From Saprospiraceae bacterium (GTDB taxonomy: Bacteria; Bacteroidota; Bacteroidia; Chitinophagales; Saprospiraceae), in contig JADJJL010000006.1 in the NCBI GenBank assembly GCA_016710265.1, positions 578,185 to 642,184 of the forward strand: a stretch of DNA of 64,000 bases, read 5' to 3'. How positions within the stretch are numbered: the stretch's first letter is position 1; every line of letters starts with the position of its first letter. Of the stretch, positions 60,791 to 64,000 are shown piece by piece. Position numbers and translations under genes: made by a program. The notes beneath the pieces are model-generated. The model did not search any database and was not told where the DNA came from. It saw nothing but the letters and a program-made list of their open reading frames with translations.

Positions 60791-61717
60791 ATGGTCTATT
60801 TCATTCAAACTTTGCTTGCTCTTCGGTAGTGCTCAAAAAGATGGTATAATATTTCTTTTAGGTAAAAATTTTGATTGAGACCTTTGATGGTGGATATTTA
60901 ATAAAGAATATGGGAAATACTATAAAATAGCTTATTACACCCATTCAGCCCAGCCAATGGCGTGGACAAGTAAATATGGTAGTGTGACTTTTAATCAGAA
61001 TGGGAAGAAGCACCCTATGGAGGAATCAATGAAAAAGGACTTGTGGTAAGAAATGTTATGGTTGGATGAAACCAAATACAATCTATTTGAAAAAAAACTC
61101 CTTACTTCAAATGAATTAGAAATTGGATCCAATATCAACTTGACAATTATGCATCCATTGAAGAAGTAGAAATCCAATCTTGGAAAGTATAAAAATTTAT
61201 CCTATCAAAGGTAAAATTCACTATATACTTGCAGATAAATGAGGCCAATCAGTGCATCATTGAATATGTTGCGGGAAAAGCTTTGATATATGCTAAAGCT
61301 CCTAATGCTTGTCAAAAGCAATCGCCAATAAGACAGTCAAACATTCCGAACAATACATCCATCAGATTAAAAGGAATTCCTAAGAGGAATACCTCCGGAA
61401 ACTTATAGATATCATCTTTTAGAAAAGCAAATTTCTGAAATTTCTAAAACCAAAGGCTGTCTGCAAAAATGCATTTAAAATGCTTGAAAAGGTAAAATTG
61501 CAAAGGGAAATTTAAAACACTGTGGACCATCGTTTACAATGTTTCTGATTTAAATTATCATACTATACGCATTCCAATAAGAATGTTAAAAATTAAATTT
61601 GGAAGATTTGAATTTTGATCATGACTTAAGTTATAGTGATATTAATCAACGAGGAAATTTATCACTTCTAGTATTCAATGGAAATCCATGAGCCAAGATG
61701 TTAACTTTTTAACATGA
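60791..61717 (+). pseudogene. Choloylglycine-hydrolase-like (linear amide C-N hydrolase) gene, many indels
   Basis: The best-preserved segments are HSAQPMAWTSKYGSVTFNQN, then PYGGINEKGLVV, SNELEWIQYQLDNYASIEEV, NQCIIEYVAGKALIYAK and GPSFTMF-like, in the order of the Ntn-hydrolase family of penicillin V acylases and bile-salt hydrolases. The nucleophilic Cys is expected after the signal peptide near 60830 (AQKDG region) but this part is too damaged to see. An intact protein would have about 310-340 residues. Frameshifts occur roughly every 60-120 bp. It probably reflects poor sequence rather than decay. Confidence 0.6.
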
Positions 61718-61799
61718 TGTCTTGCCTCCCATTCACACACCTTGGATACTAATTTTACAAAAGAAGTTGAGCATTCATCAATACAGTCCTTCTGCTAAA

Positions 61800-62197
61800 A
61801 TGAAAGCCAGTTTCAAAAAACTATTTTCATTTCAATATAACCATTCCACTTCTAGAGGAAAACAAAAGATTGATTGTCGCAATTATGGACAAGTCCGGAT
61901 AATTTCAAAAAACGAAAAGCAGTGGTCGGTCAGTTCTTCCTTGCTAAAACGGCTATCACCCATTGGAATATTCAAATTTATGGATTGAGAAATGGAAGGT
62001 ATTCTTTAATAAGCACTTTTGGATGAAATAATAAAAACAATGATTTAGACTTTAATTCTTCAAATCAACCCCATAGAAAATATGCTACTTTTGGTAATTC
62101 TCTCTTTGCTAAAAGGGAGGAGAAGACATAAATTTCCAGATCCACTTCTGAAATATTTTCCAACTCAAATTCGACACTTGCCATTGAATGGAAGTAA
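61800..62197 (+). pseudogene. DUF2141-family protein, frameshifted
   Basis: Segments RLIVAIMDKSG, then KKRKAVVGQFFLAKTAITHW and IQIYGLRNGRYSLISTF, ENNNDLDFNSSNQPHRKYAT-like and IEWK at the end follow the DUF2141 pattern (a beta-sandwich with a D-x-N-x-N-x-x-L-D calcium-like loop, exported in many Bacteroidota). The start ATG at 61800 lies in the wrong frame for the main part; at least three indels. Function of the family is unknown. Confidence 0.55.
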
Positions 62198-62299
62198 AAT
62201 TTTAAGTTCAATAACCTAAAAATCACTTTAGGATTGGTTTTGAATATCATTTCTCAAAGGTTGTTTTTTCTTTTTACATTTGCATAAAATTATTGGACC

Positions 62300-63975
62300 A
62301 TGCGTATAACATTTCTGTACTTATTAGTTTTCTTTTTTGGCAATGCCTCTGCCCAATCCGTAATTCCGGAAGAATTGAAAAAACATTTCTGAAAGAATTG
62401 AATATGGCCATTCTCGAGAGAAGGTATAGTCGTAGGAATTATAGATAAAAACGGGCCCACCTATTACCTTTTGGTACAAAGTCTATTGGTGGAGGAAAGG
62501 TCGATGAACATTCTATTTATGAAATTGGGTCAATCTCGAAAACTTTTAGAATTCTTTTTGGCAGATATGGCCCTCAATAGAAAAGTGAATATCAGAGACC
62601 AACACAAAAATATCTTCCTGAGAAAGTTAAAATGCCAATGATGAATGATGTTCAAATTACGCGGGAAATTTGTCAGGGACATACTTCAGGCTTAATGAGA
62701 ATGTTAAGCAACCACAATCCTGCGAATCCTGAAAATCCCATATGCAGATTATACAGTCGATCAATTGTATGAATTTTTAAACAGCTTTCAATTATTAGAG
62801 AAATTGGTTCTGAATATGAGTATTCCAATCTCGCTCAAGGTTTGTTGGGCCATATATTATTATCACTCGTAGCCAAAGACTCATATGAAAATCTTGTCCT
62901 TAAAAAGATCGCCCAGCCACTTGGAATGAAAGAAACGAAGATTGTTTTGGATGATCCTTGCAAGAAAAAACCTGGCCGTTGGACACAGCGGAGGCAAAGC
63001 GGTCGCCAACTGGGACATTCAACTTGCAGGTGCAGGTGCTTTGCGTTCTTTACACGACATGTTGAATTTATGTGGGCGCAAATGCAGGTCTTAAAAAAAG
63101 TAAAATTTTGCCTGATGGATTTGGCTCATAGAGAGCGCCACAGTAAACAATTAGCAAATAGGGTAAGGTCTTGGTTGGCATATTGCAAAGGAGCACAAGG
63201 TGATGTAGTTTGGCATACTGGGGGAACAGGGAGGATACAGAACCTTCGCGGGTTTTGTAAAGGAAACTGGGAAGAGCGTGGTCGTTTTAACCAATTCTAA
63301 TGAAGGTGCTGACGACATTGGATTTTTATCTTTTGGATTCAAACCGCAAACTCAATCCAATAAAGAAGTCTGCACTTTCTCTTATAAATTCTGGAAGAAA
63401 AGGGAAGTGAGGAGGCTTGGAATTTATGCAAAAATATCAAGGTAAATCCTGAGGATTATGATATTTCGGAAGATGAAATTAATACAATGGGATATACCTA
63501 TTTGCAAGCTTCAAAGTTGAAGAGGCATTGACCCTTTTTAAAATTAATGTAGATGCGTTTCCTGCTTCCGCAAATGTCTACTGTTGATTATGGAGAAGCT
63601 TTATTGAATGCTTCTATTGAAAATTATGAAATCTTTAGAACTCAATCCTGCAAATACCAATGGGGAAGTAATGTTAGCTAAAATGGGTATAGTCATTCCC
63701 AAAAAGAGATACTTGTTGATGAAAAAACCTTAGATTCATTGGTAGGAGTTTATCAATTGGCACCTAATTTTAATATTGCAATTACTCGTGAGATCAACTC
63801 GACTTTTCGCCCAAGCAACCGGTCAAAGTAAATTCGAACTGTTCCCTAAATCCAGCCACGAGTTTTATCTAAAAGTGGTCGAAGCCAGAGTTATATTCTC
63901 TAAAAATGAGGGTAAAGCTGCAAACTTGACCTTGTTTCAGGAGGACGTGAGATGCCAGGTAAAAGAATTGAATAG
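62300..63975 (+). pseudogene. Serine hydrolase (class C beta-lactamase family) with C-terminal DUF3471-like domain, many indels
   Basis: ATG 62300 opens a signal peptide (MRITFLYLLVFFFGNASAQS). In order across frames: SIYEIGSISKTF-like with the S-x-x-K nucleophile near 62530 (seen split by an indel), GLMRMLSNHNPANPENP, YSNLAQGLLGHILLSLVAKD (Tyr-x-Asn), KKIAQPLGMKETKI, LAVGHSGGKAVANWDIQLAG-like, VWHTGGTG (HTG, the KTG equivalent), a TPR-like segment (INTMGYTYLQASK) and INSTFAQATGQSKFELFPKS with SHEFYLKVVEARVIFSKNEG, the DUF3471 end. The intact gene would encode about 555 residues. All catalytic motifs can be found, yet eight or more indels break it. It ends 25 bp before the window edge. Confidence 0.75.
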
Positions 63976-64000
63976 TGATTGAATTGTTTAATAAATCAAA

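Noticed and set aside
55899..63975. Genuine pseudogene island or degraded pathway
   Set aside because: Unrelated genes are all equally damaged by small indels with motifs otherwise conserved, which points to sequence quality; retained only as an alternative.

Overview
The window is AT-rich DNA from a member of the Bacteroidota, probably a Saprospiraceae-like or other environmental Chitinophagia/Saprospiria lineage. The lineage call is inference. It rests on T9SS C-terminal sorting domains (genes at 12.1 and 48.2 kb), an UpxY-type NusG paralogue, TAnnTTTG promoter boxes, TTG starts, many secreted proteins with short Gln-ending signal peptides, and no tRNA or rRNA genes in 64 kb. Almost every gene lies on the + strand; only the IS3 and IS110 transposases are on the - strand.

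Layout. 0-6 kb: a run of secreted proteins (barrel-like fragment, two unknowns, a MORN/thioredoxin fusion, an M23-type protein with six FG-GAP repeats). 6.4-10.4 kb: a mobile-element landing zone with a small coiled-coil protein, two 353-bp foldback elements flanking an IS3-family insertion, and an orphan UpxY antiterminator. 11.0-22.8 kb: one tightly packed 12-gene operon (TetR, 1-Cys peroxiredoxin, cupin, SQR-like flavoprotein, a 43-residue protein, complete TolC/HlyD/RND efflux pump, plus secreted and membrane partners), bounded by structured non-coding flanks that look like cassette borders. 23.4-24.3 kb: a truncated IS110 transposase beside a truncated membrane protein. 24.5-35 kb: a patatin phospholipase gene split by an amber codon, small lipoproteins, a decayed toxin-antitoxin cluster, a second 1-Cys peroxiredoxin, hairpin-rich repeats, CbpA/CbpM and two membrane proteins. 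35.0-36.3 kb: a Y1 (RAYT-like) transposase followed directly by a palindrome array and seven 50-bp tandem repeats. 36.4-42.7 kb: AraC regulator/cupin pair, ankyrin protein, VOC/DinB/SRPBCC small proteins and a beta-barrel protein. 43.2-49.2 kb: a PGRP-type amidase, membrane proteins, an IdeS-like cysteine-protease lipoprotein and a T9SS substrate. 49.8-53.7 kb: a compact operon of GNAT acetyltransferase, fatty-acid-hydroxylase-like enzyme, ketosynthase III fused to a haem-oxygenase-like diiron domain, and an unknown protein. 53.8-64 kb: a DKNYY-repeat lipoprotein and an isoprenylcysteine-methyltransferase-like enzyme, then eight consecutive genes broken by indels.

Reading quality. Isolated single-base frameshifts occur across the window (7.8, 29.1, 31.4, 48.7 kb), three of them in homopolymers, with two in-frame stops (25.67, 40.56 kb). 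From about 55.9 kb to the end every recognisable gene carries indels, often several per 200 bp: a 19-residue-repeat protein, glycosyltransferase, ABM monooxygenase, CNNM/CorC protein, choloylglycine-hydrolase-like enzyme, DUF2141 protein and a class C beta-lactamase-like hydrolase. That sharp change looks more like poor consensus near a contig end than biology.

The best candidates for undescribed biology are the ketosynthase-HDO operon (49.8-53.7 kb), the nested inverted-repeat elements whose inner stems differ in sequence yet keep pairing (6.9 and 9.2 kb), the operon flanks that share a frame but swap stems (10.84 and 22.78 kb), and the transposase-plus-palindrome array at 35-36.3 kb.
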